A stretch of 64,000 bases of DNA from contig NW_004955417.1 of NCBI RefSeq assembly GCF_000276665.1, positions 31,128,965 through 31,192,964 of the forward strand, written 5' to 3'. The position numbers were made by a program, and so were the translations under genes. Positions 10,944-24,031 of this stretch are shown piece after piece; the stretch's first letter is position 1, and the number at the start of each line of letters is the position of its first letter. Under the pieces are notes generated by a model. The model searched no databases, was not told the DNA's origin, and saw only the letters and a list, made by a program, of their open reading frames with translations. The DNA is from Chinchilla lanigera. Lineage: Eukaryota; Chordata; Mammalia; Rodentia; Chinchillidae.

Positions 10944-12535
10944 CCCAAAGTAGTCAATATTTACAGACCAGAAGATCAATGGAACAGACTGGAAGACACA
11001 GACACAACCACAAACACACTCAGCCAGCTAATCTTTGATAAAGGGACCAAAAAACTCACTGGAAGAATGATAGCCTCTTTAAAAAATGGTGCTGGAAAAA
11101 TTGGCTTGCCACCTGCCAAAGACTGAAAATAGACCCAAGTCTATCACCATGCACCAAACTCAAGTCAAAATGGATCACAGATCTCAATATTAAAACAGAA
11201 ACACTAAATCTACTGGAAGAGAAAGTAGGTAAAAATTCTGAAGACACAGGGGCAGGCAGAGAGTTCATGAACAAAAACCAAACTGCCCATGAAATACCTT
11301 AAAGAATCAACAACTGGGATCTCATCCTACTGAAAAGTTTCTGCACATCAAAAGCAATCACCAGCAGAAAAAAAGAAAACCCACAAATTGGGAAAAAATT
11401 TTAGCTGACTGTCTCTCAGACAAAGGTCTTCATCTAGAACATATAAAGAATTAAAAAACATCAGTCCCCCAAATTCAAAGACCCAATCCAAAAATGGGCA
11501 GCTGAGATGAATACACACTTCTCAGATGAGGAAATACAAATGGCAAATAAATGCATGAGAAAATGTTCAACATCATTAGTCATTCGAGAAATGCAAATTA
11601 AAACAACATTGACATTTCATCTCACCCCAGTAAGAATGGCTATCATTAAGAAATCAACCAATAACAAATGCTGGCGAAGCTGTGGAGAAATAGGAACCCT
11701 TCTCCACTGCTGGTCGGAATGCAGACTGGTGAAACCACTGTGGAAATCAGTTTGATTCCTCAGCACACTAGGTCTAGAGGTCCCATTCAATCCAGCTATT
11801 CCCCTTCTGGGTATTTTCCCAGAAGATCTAAAAACATCATATCACAGTGATATATGTGCACCTATGTTCATAGCAGCACAATTTGTAATTGCTAAACTGT
11901 GGAAGCAACACAAATGTTCATCCACTGAGGATTGGATAAAAAAATTGTGATACTTTTATATAATAGAATGTTACTGAGCTATAAAGAAAGATAACCTCGA
12001 GGCCTTTATAGGTAAATGGTCACAACTAGAAACCATACTCATAAGTGAAATAAATCAGACGGCATGTGTAAGCATCCTATTGTCTCACTAGTGTAAGAAC
12101 TGAAAGAGTGAACAAAAACTAAGAGGTATGATAGACATTGTGAAACAAAAGGAAAATGCTCAAAAGTAAAGGGCAACTGGGGTGTGGGAAAAGAAAAGGG
12201 AAAGAAGGGGAAATTATGTAAGTATGTATATACAGGATAGCTAACATAGTTGTACTACTGTTTTCTATTGCTCTACAGAAAGGAACAGTTAATGATCATT
12301 GTTTGATCAATCTTGTAACTCTACTTGTTTTCCTGAGAAAGCACTTTGAAGATTTCAATAAGTAATACAACAACCATTGTTAATTTCCTACAACTTTGTC
12401 TGTAACTCTGTTTTATTTGTATTGTTCTTATGCTGCTTTGTAAATGGACGTCTGTTAATATGTTTTGCTTCTTTATTTTTAAAAATAAATAAACTATTTG
12501 TTCACATAAAAAAACCCAAAGTAGTCAATATTTAC
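10944..12535 (+). mobile_element. Young 5'-truncated L1 with perfect 21-bp TSD
   Basis: L1 body 10965-12514 lies between identical 21-bp direct repeats at 10944-10964 and 12515-12535 (both begin CCCAAAGTAGTC). The insert starts in ORF2 (RPEDQWNRLEDTDTTTNTLSQ region) and runs through the ORF2 C-terminus ([20 protein letters not shown] at 11507-11566) into a single-module 3'UTR with an A-rich end. A few stops and frameshifts break the ORF. The perfect duplication suggests the youngest L1 insertion in the window. Its 3'UTR lacks the module duplication seen at 6.3-9.1 kb. Confidence 0.96.
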
Positions 12536-14780
12536 CTGAAGTTTTAGAATTTATAAAGCATGTGTATATGGAATGTTTTTATTTGGACATGAAGGAAATG
12601 AGAATTTGGTCACATTAGACATTTGACACCTGTGAATTAAAGTGTACACATCCGTGCTCAGTGACAGCGTACATTCCATTTACGAAGATGCAGAGTTTTA
12701 AACAGACTCATGCTAATTCCTGATAGGTAAGATTACAGACGTTAAATCAGAATCACTTAGCTTTGTAAAGTAGGGCACCCAAGAAGATACAAATAAATGA
12801 TGTAGAATATGTGGGAATAGTGACATGTTCCTCACCTTCCCAGCACACGGATTAGTCACCTGTACATCGCACAGGTTGTATCTCGTTGCCATGTTGTCCT
12901 GCAGTTTGCTGGGATTCAGGTGGCTCAGGGGAGATGGTGCTTCAAACTCACGGCAGTGCACGTCCGGAGCGGAGCCCCAGGATGTGAGCCAGAACAGGGG
13001 CAGCACCAGGCATGGACGGCTCTTACAGACCTGCACCTCCCCTCCCTTCTCATTGACAATGCTAGGGAAACAGGCGCTGCATTTTTCTGTTAGTTAACTG
13101 ATTTGTCAGCTACCACTGGAAAAATGTAGCTTCAACTATTTGCACTTTTTCTTGGGCACTGATGCTTGAATTCTGTGTTGAGGAAAATGGCATTAAAGAT
13201 GCTGACCTTATTTCCTAGGTTTTTGGATCTGAGTGATATTGGAACCTACTTAACATTATTCTATCTTGAGAAATATTAAAATAATTTAACTAATATTGAA
13301 CATAATTTTATGAAGGATCATAAGAAAAACAAAGAGTGATTACTTGGGAACCAAATATTAGAAATGAAAAGATTAGTCTAATTTTCCAGATGAAGAGATG
13401 AAGCTAGTGGGCTTGCCAACCACATATAAATAACCAGGTCAAATCTGGGTCAAGTCTAGTTTATCTCACTTTCAGCATCGGACTCTGGAATGTTTTACAA
13501 GATCAGAGCTTTCGTAAGAATTGTCTAAGAATTGGTGGCATATGGTCATTCATTATAGAAAGCCCCTAGACTAGAGATAAAGTGACCTCTCCAGTTCCAC
13601 ACATGCGTTTAATATAAAATAGGGTCGTGGAATGTTAGAACGGGAAGGGACCGTGGCAAAGGTTGTCCAGCTCTCATTTTTAGATGAGAAATGTGTTTGG
13701 TGGGACCTTCATGGTCCAGCTGTATCCTGGCTCTGGTTAGGTTATTTGCTACACTACTTTTAAACTCAGTGCTACTCTGCAGACGTGCTTGACGTGATTA
13801 TTTAAATTATGTTAGCCTGTTATCTTCACTATAAAATAAAAGGCATAGGTCTTCTGCTTTTAAAGTCAGGTTTCCTAGCAGCAACCGCAGAATCCTGACT
13901 CTGAGCCACTTTTGCCTCTTGGTCAACCAGCCATTTAGAACATAAACTTCTGGATTAGAAAAATAAAGAATTCAGGGAAAAAGAGGCAACATTTGGTTGT
14001 GTTGGCTGGACTTTCTTTGCTTCTTTACTGCTCAAGTGGACAGTTTGTACGGTCTCCCTCACTTTGATCCTAGCTGCTCCCACTGCGGAGCTGAAGGCAC
14101 GGAGCGCTCGCCACCCTCCGCCCACAGACGCGGAGACAAGTCAGCCCCACCGTAGGGCTTCCAGATGGAAGCCTGCGTTATTGCTGCGGTTGACTTGGGG
14201 CGTGGGAGAGGAGGCAGCTCGGCCAGGTTTTCCCCGCCACCCACCCTGTCAAGCCCCCTGGTCTCACTGACACCCTTTCCTCAGTGATGAACGTTCCCAG
14301 GGTGTCCCCTGGGGGAGAGTGGGAAGACACTCGAACAGGAGTCAATTAATGGAGGAGAAGAACCCAAGACGGGTTTCTGTTTTACTTGGAGCTATGATAA
14401 CCATAAAGTGGTTCTGGGTATTTTGTGAATCAGATTGCTGTCAAATCCGTGTATTTCTAAAAATTTGGATACGCTTCAGTTATTGTACTGTTTTTTGGTA
14501 AGAACTGTTTGATGTTCAGAAATCTTGAAGCCATTTAGATGACTCTCTTTCCCCCTTTTCAAACAGAAGTTTGCGTTTTGTCTCCTACAAAGAACACAAA
14601 GGCCTGAAGGCCTGAATTTGCTTTGAAAGCCTAACACCGCAGACGGATTGGCTTCTAAACTTGGCCAGATTCAGAATCCAGGCTCCAGACCTGCATAAAA
14701 CAGAACAGGATCGCATCGTAAGGAAGCGTGGTCCCTGCAGGGAGAGTCGCATGGGTTCTCATCTCTTGACTAAAACTTGA
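12536..14780. other. Intergenic DNA, no gene seen; faint ancient repeat near 13.63 kb
   Basis: No gene was recognised. Around 13630-13700 the phrase 'gaatgttagaacgggaagggacc' followed by 'tagatgagaaa' resembles the 3' region of ancient CR1/L3-type LINEs, a weak match. A mildly CpG-rich patch lies at 14075-14235 with no readable conserved protein. Confidence 0.4.
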
Positions 14781-14920
14781 AACAGATCGCCTTATTCTTC
14801 TTAGCCTCAGTTTACTTCACCTTCCAGAGGGATAAGCAGAGCATGAACTTCCTTGCACAGCTTCAGGGGAACATTTAGAAATCTGACAAATAGTAACCAA
14901 TGTATGAGTATAGTGGGAGA
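14781..14920 (+). repeat. Possible MIR relic
   Basis: A weak match to the MIR core: CTTAGCCTCAGTTTACTTCA at about 14801, then a short spacer and a degenerate tail. Only the 'cctcagttt' core is convincing. Confidence 0.4.
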
Positions 14921-17900
14921 ACTTCCTTCTTGGTGAGATTTACTTCCATTGATTGGATATTTCTTTTTATATCATTAAAAGATCCTTACTATTATGAGAC
15001 TGAAAAAATAATTATGCAATATTGCAGACTGTTAGCTTTCAAAAAGTCATTGAAAATATCTTGAATGGATAGTAATTATGTCATAATTTCTATTTAACAT
15101 ACAGAAATTCTACTACCCTCTTCTATTTTTTGTTTTATATTTAAATTCAAATTCAAACATTTTCCAATTTCTACTAAACCCAAATCAATATTTTCCCATT
15201 ATTCTCCTTGCTTTCAGTACCCCTGAGAGGACATAATTTTAGTTTGATATTGAGAATAACTTTCTGGAGCAATGTTCTAAACTGGGGAGAGATTAAAGAG
15301 AGCAGGGTGGGAACCTGCAAGGACAGGAAGGAAGAGGAAGAGCCTCGGTCCAGAGGGTGAGGATGGCCTACTGTGCAATTTCCTGGAAGGGAGGGAGGAG
15401 AAACCAAACTTAGTCTACACATTAGTGAAGTTGGTGGCAAAGTTTAAGCTGAGCTCACCTGGACCGTAGTAATAGACAAGCTGTGAAAGTACGAAGGAGT
15501 TTATGAGAAGCTCAGGATACAGAAATGTGACTGATTTCAATGAGGCAGCGTACTTCCCTCACAAAGCTATTAAAGGAAATACTTCATGGAAGACCCTGAA
15601 TGAACATCTGTCAAGTGAATGAAAAGATTAGTGAGGCAACGAACAAGTAAATGAAATGCTACAGTCAAGTAGATGTCAGTAGTAGAATGTAATTAAAATT
15701 ATATTTGTATTCCACGTAAAGAATTGTGTTTGTAAAATGTTCTGAGACCTGCACTATTCTAATACAAATTGCATTTTTAGAATAGTATGAAACTAAAGTA
15801 CACAACAGTGATAGGATCTGAAATATTTTGGACCCCTCTGAGTAGAGGAACATAAACCAGATAGGTTGTTCATTTTCCCTCTCAGCTTGTGAGAGGGGAC
15901 AAATAGAGTAGTGGGCTGGCCCAGGAAAGCATTGCTAGCTACATTTTCTGTCTTGGGAAATCCTAGGTGGCGCTGGGCAGCCCAGAGGGCTGAAGCTGCA
16001 GAGAAAGCAAAACGCCGATTTCCAAGGACGGCTTGAAGGAGAGAGTCCCTGGGCTCAAAGCCCCAATGGGCCACACGTTACATGGTAGCAAAACTTTCTT
16101 AGGGAATGGTTAAGACACAGGTTATTACCAACAGAACACATCTGGTAGCCTCTCAGGAAGTTTTCTTCATAGAGATTCAATCACTCCTACCTTCCAGTGA
16201 CTCAAGTCAATCCCCTTAGATGGGGTTTGCTGATAACTGACAACAGCTCCATTGCGGTTGTTGAAGATCCTCACTCCCTGGCTGTTGTAGACTTGGTTCT
16301 CTCAGAAGCACACTCTGAGGAAGAGATCAGCATGCCGTCATCTACTGGGGGGCACACAGTGCTTCTTAACAGTGGAAGGGAGGAGAAGGAGGCAGAGCCA
16401 AGGAGAGGAAGAGGGGCTGACCTTCACAGAGGCCCTCAGGATAAGGCCTGGTGAGCCCTGCACTGGGGTGGGGGGTGGGGTATCACATAGGAGTGCTTGA
16501 AGCAGATGCAGTCTCTGGCTGAGGTGATCCTGCAAGAGGGTGCCCTGCAGAAGGCCGCTTTCGGCCAGCACTGCCAGCAGTAAAGGAATTCTGAAGAGGA
16601 AGCCAGGCAACGCCTAGCGTTCCACAAAGGTATTCCCTATGCATCTTTGTAGTTTCCTTCTGATGGCAAATCAAATGAATAAAGAGCTGCGGTAGTAACT
16701 TTATTCCACAAGGTGACATTAAAGCAGGCAGAGTATTCTGCTTTGCTGGAATTTCACTGCATAATTCCAACTGAACATTTCACTACTATCATTCACTGTA
16801 TTTTATTTCACTAGATGATATTTGCCCAAAATTCTTGTATTTAATGGGCAATTTGGGAGATATTTTAAAAAATCAGATGCCTAAGATTAGCAATAATTAT
16901 TTTACTTTTAGGTCTGATCTACTAAATATGGCATTATGGTAGATTTATGTGCTTTAAAAAATATTTTCACGTCTGTGTTTTTGTATTATAAGATCCTTAG
17001 AAGGAAATGACTTCATATCAATAGCAGGGAGATATCCCAATGTGTGCCAAGTTAGGAGTGAGCTAGATTTCAAGTTTGTCGCTGACCTGATGTTTAGAAC
17101 TTTGAATGTATAGATTTGTGCTTAAACTGATTTCTCATAAGTTTCCTACGGTTATTACTTGAGAGTGCAGGAACAGATGGTCCTGTTTTTATAAAATTCT
17201 GAATTCTTCGTCTTCCTGAGAGGATTATTGTGAATGAAGATACCTAGAGCTGATGGACTTCATCAGACAGTGCATTTGCATACAGAGGCAGAGCAGGGGT
17301 ATGCAGAGGGCAGGAGGAGAGGACAGCTTCTGGGTGTAGAGGGACACTTCCTTGACTTCGTGTCACTTGACCCTGCACAGACATAGAGTTAACCAGGAAG
17401 GGTGGGCATCGAGGGAGACTTGCAGGCGCAGTCCGTGAAACTGTAAGCCTGGGCAGAGGCCTCAAGGAGGAAAGTGTGGGATTTGCCTACTTCTTCCCTC
17501 AGTCTCAGAAAGCTAAATGAGTCTGCAGCATAAATGGTAGCCACGCCCTGTGAGTTACCTTCAATGTGTCCTTTAATTTTGATGGAGCTGGTGCTAATGT
17601 TATTGATAACTTTTTTTATTTTAAAGGCCTAAAAATTTTGAATCTAACACATAAGTGGCTGCTACTGCTTGGGATTTTGGTTAAGGAATGTAAGAAAGCC
17701 CACTGTCCCGTGCTATCTGAAAGGGAGCTCCTACCATCTCAGACTTTCTACAACTCCCCACCCAGACCTCACTGGGTTGGCCTCTGAAGGCCTTGTGGTA
17801 CTGTGGAGAGCCATGACTAGAGGAGCTGATATGCTGGAGGGGTGTAATAATTTAGCAAGACCTTAGTTTTCCTGCACATGAGCTAACAAAGAACACACAC

Positions 17901-19284
17901 CTCATGGAAGTGGAACAAACGGAGAACAAGGAGCCATAGGGGAGTGAGCAAGAGGAAGTGGGGAACTCTGCTCTCAGAGCAGTCTTTGAAAGGGATAAAA
18001 GCTGCACGTGGACCCTTTAGCCCCAGGACTCCCCTCACTGAACTGTGGTGTTTCTCAAATCTCTTCCCACACGTGTCCTCTCCCTTACCCACCTCTACCC
18101 TGTCCACTCTCCCATCCTCCGTGCTGGGAGCACTGGCATGACGCGGGGAAGCAATTACAGGAATGTGGGTGTTCTCGGGGGGTGAATTTCCCAGGTGTGC
18201 TCTGCTGAGAAAGTGCGGGCACATCAGTGTACCATGGGGTGCGACGCCAAGCTTTCTAGCATAAGGAGTGAACAACCCTTCACTATCTTTACACCTAGAA
18301 AAAGTCTAAAGAGGAAATTATTCCAAAAGGCAAGCTTTTATCCTCTGCATTTCAGCTTCTGGGATTGGTGAAGTTGAGGATTCAGACATTGTATCTCCCT
18401 CCCTAACTAATTCAGTGGTCTCCTAAGCTCAGCACCCCTGAGAAACTCCATGATTCTTGGTGAGCTCAGGTCTGTTTTTTGAGTGCAAGTCACATACGTT
18501 TAACAAGATATGTGATACATTTTAGCATTTGAGTATGTTGGCGCAGTGGCAATGGATAGAAAGCATTTGGTGATGAGAACCCTAACCAGTTACTAGATTG
18601 TATGTTTTCCCCTTTAGATCTTTCCTTGAAGTCGGTTTTAGAACCATCTTGTTCCTCTGGTCCCCAGCCGCATCATCTGTGACCTAAGGAGCCATGCAGC
18701 AGTGTAAAGGTGTCTCTCATCTGTTGAGCATCTCGGTCTGTCCTGCACAGTAGTGGTTCTATGGCTGGCTGTCAGTGTTTGGCGGAAGACTTCAGTAAAG
18801 GCTCAGTTCTGTGCTGCTTGCAGCTGCCCTATGACCCTTTCTGCCACTGACCAGTCTGCACATGCTGCTCCGAGGCTGTTGCCCATCGACCGAAACAACT
18901 GCTGCCGCACTGGAGGTGCTGCCCACCTCCTTGCTCTGGGGGTGCTGTGTACATTTACTGTTGTCTATTAATGTTTCAGAAAAAGATGATTCAGTGACCA
19001 TGCGCACCTTTTGATTTTTTTGATAGATTAATAGGACAAAATTGGAAAGTTTTAGTAGCTACCCAAGCCATTTCACCCAGAACGCAAGCCACAGTAACGG
19101 GCTGTTGCTGTCAGTGCCTGCTGCTTGTTAAGGTGGTAGTGCCGTGCGGTGTCTAGGACAAAAAAGTACTTGGGGCACGGTGGTCTCCTCAAAGAGTTCA
19201 TTCCCAAGAAAAAATTATTACTCTATATTTTTATGAGAGGGAAAGGCTTATAGCACAGTTTCACAGCTTTATTTAATTGGATGA
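14921..19284. other. Long unique-looking intergenic stretch
   Basis: I see no gene, RNA gene or confidently named repeat in these 4.4 kb. Open frames such as those at 16197-16454 and 17883-18275 are short and overlapped on the other strand, and they lack recognisable domains. Base composition is ordinary, mixed AT-rich. Confidence 0.4.
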
Positions 19285-19400
19285 GTAATTTTATGTATAA
19301 GGATTATTACCAATTCTAGTTTCTTCCATGAAGAAATCAAGGCACAGAACGCTTATGTAGCTATCAAGTGGCCGAGTAAATATTCAAGCCCAAGTATTTA
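19285..19400 (-). repeat. MIR relic
   Basis: The minus-strand core of a MIR SINE. On the plus strand it reads 'ggattattaccaattctag', then 'gaagaaatcaaggcacagaac', a diverged GCTATCAAGTGGC (usual 'ctagtaagtggc') and 'attcaagccc'. This is the expected order of MIR landmarks. Confidence 0.65.
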
Positions 19401-21289
19401 TGTTTAACAAATGATGCTACTGCTATAAAACACTCCTTTTAAGGAAGAAAAACTAGAAGAGAAATGAGGCACTCTGAGCACTAATAATAAAAACAGTCCA
19501 AGAATGAGCACAGTAAGAAGTCTAGTTCGCAGAGCTCTAAGTCTGGGAATGGCGTCTTCCCGGAGCTTCCGGCCCTCTGGGTTTACAGGAACCTGCATGA
19601 GGCATGAGATGCAATGTGCGTCCCATGCCCAGGGTCCAACCAGAGAGGAGGTCTGGTCACTGCATGGCCCCAGGCCAAGCTCCCTGGACTTTTGCAGCAA
19701 TGAGGAAACAAGACCTTTCTCTCCCTCCCTCCAGTGTTGCAATTAGATCTGCTCTGAGAAAGTTGAAGGAGGCCCCAGCCCAGCCTCAGATTCCAAAGGG
19801 CAGCCACCCACATGCTCGCGTTCCCTAATCGGAAGCTGATCATTCTGCTAAGTTATTCAAAACATGGCAAGGCATATTTATGCACAAGACCTACTTCCAC
19901 TGAACCCTCAAATGTCTGTGCATACTTTATGTATGGATAACATAACCTGGGGGAAATGTAAAAAGCAGGAGAGGCCATGTTGGAATCAGAGACAATAGGT
20001 GGTCCTGCTTTCTGCTGCTGGTATTGCTCCTTGTCCTCTTCCTAAATTAGTTTGTTGAAAACCAATGCACTGTCCTGAGCATAGCGAGCATTGTGTTTAT
20101 CTGGCTATTATCAAGGGCATGAAGAGAAGCCTTTGTTCATCTTAAATTGACCTTCCCTGTATTTGGGAAGATATATTTCAGTTTCAAAATCTGATGTTTA
20201 CTTTCCTCTACATTTTCTCTGATTTATTTAATATTTTTTAATTTTAACCTGCAGAATCTGTCAAGTAATAGGCACAAAAGAAATGTATATGGAATGAAAA
20301 ATTATGGCATAATAAGTATGTAGGAGGCCAGCACAACAGGGCAGCAGATGCCCTGCACGTGTGACCAGGTATCAGCGGGTGCGGCCTGGGCTTCTCTCCA
20401 TGAGGCATGAGGCTGGGGCAGCCATGGTGGAGAGGGGCACAGGGCTGGGGTGCAGATGGCATCTTCAGAGGTGTTCCCAGCAAGCACAGCGGAGGCGCCT
20501 GGGTAGTGAGACAAGAAGAGAGATGCATGCCCAGGGGCTTAGTGAAGAGGCCGCTGCTGTGGGCCAGCCGGTCTTGATCCCACTGAGGGCTTTCTGAAAG
20601 TGAAGGGCATGGAGACTGGGCACTGTGTATCACTTTCTATTTGGATCGACTGAAAATTGTGCCAAGGTCTTTCATTCTCCTACAGTTCTAGGTTGTGTCT
20701 GTGTTTGGTGTTAGGAAAAGAAACAGAGGTAGGAGCTCAACAGGACAGATTATCAGAGAACAAACCTGAGAGGGACACTTTGGCGTTAGAGACCATACCA
20801 GCTGCCCTTGTACAAGCTACGGGGTCATTTGTAGGGTCATGGGGGGTTCAGCGAGAGGGGCCTGTCATTCCCTGCCAAGAGCAGGGCTTGAGAGAGCACA
20901 GCCGGTAATGGTTGACCAAGACAGGCTTGGGATGTGCAGGGGGCAGGGGCTCCTATCCACAGCAGGGCTGAGAGCGTCCTAAGCCCCAGGGCAGCTGAGC
21001 TGGGAGGGGCAGTTTTGAGGGTCTCTCACCAGGAGAGAGGTGATCGGATTCCTTCATTTGATACATCCTGCTTCCACAGTTCCTCTAAAAGCCCTCAGTC
21101 AAGGTCCAGAGAGGCCCCGGGGAAAACTGTCCACTGGCTGAATTTTTACTGTGGCCTGAAGCAGAGCATCAGGAGCTCTGCTGTGGAGGACTTGGAGTGG
21201 GTGGAGACCGCTGGGAAGTGGCAGGAGTGCTCTGCATCTTTCTGTAGACTCTGGCTCTGTGATGAAGAGCAACAGTAAGCCATATCTGG
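19401..21289. other. Intergenic DNA, no gene seen
   Basis: Nothing confidently recognised. Several antiparallel open frames of 60-130 codons (19404-19843, 20244-20633, 20934-21278) come from moderately GC-rich DNA and show no domain. Confidence 0.4.
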
Positions 21290-21510
21290 AGCAAGGAGGC
21301 TTGGTATGGTAGAGACATGCATGGGTTCTGGCAGCAGCTCTGGGTGCAAGTCGCCCCTCTTACTTGCAACTGGGGTATACTTGTTTAGGTTATGCAACTA
21401 CCTGGCGCTTGTCCCCCTCTGTGCAAAACGAGAACAGTGTCTAAAGCCCATCTCAGCTGTGTTGGCATCAACGCGTGTAAAGAATGTGCCATACCGCCAA
21501 TCAATATCAT
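21290..21510 (+). repeat. MIR relic
   Basis: Landmarks appear in MIR order on the plus strand: GTTCTGGCAGCAGCTCTGGG, 'taggttatgcaactacc', a degenerate 'cctctgtgcaaaacgagaac', and a 3' part 'gtgttggcatcaacgcgtg' with 'aaagaatgtgcc'. Confidence 0.55.
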
Positions 21511-21659
21511 GTAAATTTGATCTACAAGAATAAAAGCTTAGAAATGAGAGGTTGAGAATCTGTGTGAATGAAAATGGTAATAAGGAAATTTAGATTTTAA
21601 ATTCTTTCATAATTAATGTTATGCTTATGAATTTCTAATTGATATTATTTCCCCTTTCT

Positions 21660-21800
21660 CCCCTTATTGATTCTTACTTCGCAGACATGTATTGAATATT
21701 TGCTATTAGAGCAGACATGTTTTATACACGGGGACTGGGAGAATGAAAGTAGCATGGTACCCAGGCTCACGTTAATTAAAAGCCTAGGGTTATGAAATGC
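21660..21800 (-). repeat. Ancient LINE/MIR-type relic
   Basis: Contains 'acatgtattgaatatttgct' followed by 'acggggactgggagaatgaa'. This is the order of a mammal-wide ancient repeat (usual 'tattgagcacctac' and 'ctggggatacag'). The exact family is uncertain. Confidence 0.4.
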
Positions 21801-23250
21801 AACTCACAGATTTTCTCAAAGTAGTGACAGAAAAATTATAGATGATATTTTCTTTTGCCAACTTCTCCTTTTTGAAATATTCTGCTACCTATACAGCAGA
21901 AAAAATGTCAACCAACTTACAACTGTATTTGTTCTCTACATGTTATTTAGAAACAGCTAATTTAAAATCAGCCTTGACTGTGCTGGGCTGCTGTGAAGGG
22001 CTTAAGGACTCTGCTCATTTGTAGATGACACCTCCGAGTCCAGAGGAGGTCCTTCCCCAAAGCTGTGAAACCATTAGGATTGTTAGCTTTGGCTGTAGAT
22101 AAGCAGAATAAACAAACCCTTTCTAAGGGGGCACCAGCTCTGCTGCCTTTGCTGGTCTTTGGAGCTCAAGCGAGTCAGAAACCTCAGAGTCAGGAAAACT
22201 TTCTAAGGGCTTCCTTGCTTTCAGGTGCAGATAATGTCATGCTTCTCAGATGGCTCTGAATAACCTTCAGTGATTTCCTGACCTGTGTTAATCTTCTCAT
22301 TTGTGTATAATTATTTACCTACCCATCTTTAAGTCCAGTATTGGCCTTAAAATACGTATGATAATATTCTTCTCATTCCTAAGTAAGCAGTCAGTATGTA
22401 AGTGCAAATAGAGCTTGAAAATGTATTTCTGCTTTCCATGAGACAGGTGCTGGGTATTCCTATTAATTCAAGGAGTGAGCCCCACCCTTACCCCAGGGGA
22501 ATCTGCCTGTCCGTAAACATTTTTCAATCGTTATCTCCGCTGTTGTCACCCAGGCGGTCAGGGCTGTACCTGCCAAGGGCTCTGCCCAGGGCCACACATG
22601 GCACTGCCCCACAGAGAAGACTCTCTGGTTCCAATTTTGGGAAAGTCTGTGTGCCTGACCTGAATCTGACAGCTTTAGGGTATATAACTGCATTCTTTAA
22701 AGCTAATTCTGCCAGCAAGATCTTGAGATTCCTAGTGGCAGGATAAGGACTATCTTGCAAATTTCCTTAGTTCATCAGCCAAGTAGAGGACCCAACATAG
22801 CCCACCTAATGATTTTTAATGTTCCAAAATGAAACATACCAAAGTTTCGACTGCATTTGACTCATTTCATAGGCTGTCTTGCCTCTTTTAAGGAGTGCCT
22901 TAAAAGGAGTGCATGGGTGGGAATAACACCCTCATCTATTCATTGTTTGAGATCTCTCAAGCATTCAACTGGCCAGGGCCAGTTGGATGGGAAGCAGGCA
23001 GAATAAGGAGCACAGCCCGTACTTGTTGAAAGGCAAGATGTGAGTGATCAGTGGGAACTACTCACACTTTCCTCAGAGACTTTCTCATCCTTTTCTCACT
23101 TTTGAACCCTTGCTCACTCCACACCCTCTTCCCCAACCATGAACATTCCATGCATGATTCAACCATGTTGTCCATGAGGATTCCGTGGATTCCAGCACTG
23201 TTGTGCTCCTCCTGTTACTGGGTCTTGGGGTGCTGGTGTCTCCTCTTTGA
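21801..23250. other. Intergenic DNA, no gene seen
   Basis: No gene or clear repeat recognised. Short open frames near 22402-22760 occur on both strands and show no domain. Confidence 0.4.
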
Positions 23251-23660
23251 GGTGATTTCTAGGTCTTTTCTGTCTTAACTAAGAACTGAATGAAACAAGC
23301 ATAAATGGTGGCAAAGTTTCACATTTATTAAAGTTAGGAAAAAAACCACAAAAGGGTAGGGGAAAAACAGACTCTACAGAGCAAGTTTGGGCCAAGTAAA
23401 AAGGGAAGAAAACATAAAAATAAAAATACACCCTAAAGTGCAGGGTGGGAAATCGTGAGGAGCCACAATAGCCAGCACTGCTCATATTTCCCACACTGGC
23501 ATCACATCCGGGTCATCCTATCAAACATCCGCTGAGTTCTCACGAGAAGTCCACATGCAGGGTTCTGAGAACTGTCCTGTGCATGTGCTTCGCGTCACGC
23601 TCCTTTCCCAACCAGTCTTCGCCATGCCCTACTCTGCTGTCTCATTCTCTCATTTCACAG
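23251..23660 (-). repeat. LTR-like dispersed repeat, copy A
   Basis: About 410 bp is similar along its whole length to copy B at 28263-28685, in the same orientation. Shared landmarks include 'atttctaggtc', TAAATGGTGGCAAA, TTCACATTTATTAAA, GAGCAAGTTTGG, CCAAGTAAAAAGG, TTTCCCACACTGG and ATGCAGGGTTCTGAGA. Read on the minus strand it contains an AATAAA signal (in TTTAATAAATGTGAAA) about 80 bp before its end, as an LTR would. Terminal TG...CA dinucleotides are plausible but not certain. I do not recognise the family. Confidence 0.6.
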
Positions 23661-24031
23661 AGTAAATATGTACTTTCGAATACGCACTCGATCAAATGTA
23701 CATAGTGTCTTCAACTGCATTTAAATATTTTAAAGGTAAGACACTCTCTTTTGTGTATCTCATTTTTCTCAGAATACCTCTCCCCTGAAGACGCTCATAA
23801 CACTCAACAGATTTGGATTGCTTAGTAGATACTGCAGGTTTTCTTTTCCTATGGAACTGAGGATCACAGTAAAAATAAAGACGTAAATCTTCATCATTCC
23901 TTAATTATGTGGCAACTATATGTCTTTTACAATGAGTGGAGCTATTCTTTCTTCCTCTTTATATCACCTACCCCTCTAATGTAATCTAACTCTCTTGCTC
24001 TCTCTTCTGGGTTATCATACTCTGTTTTAAA

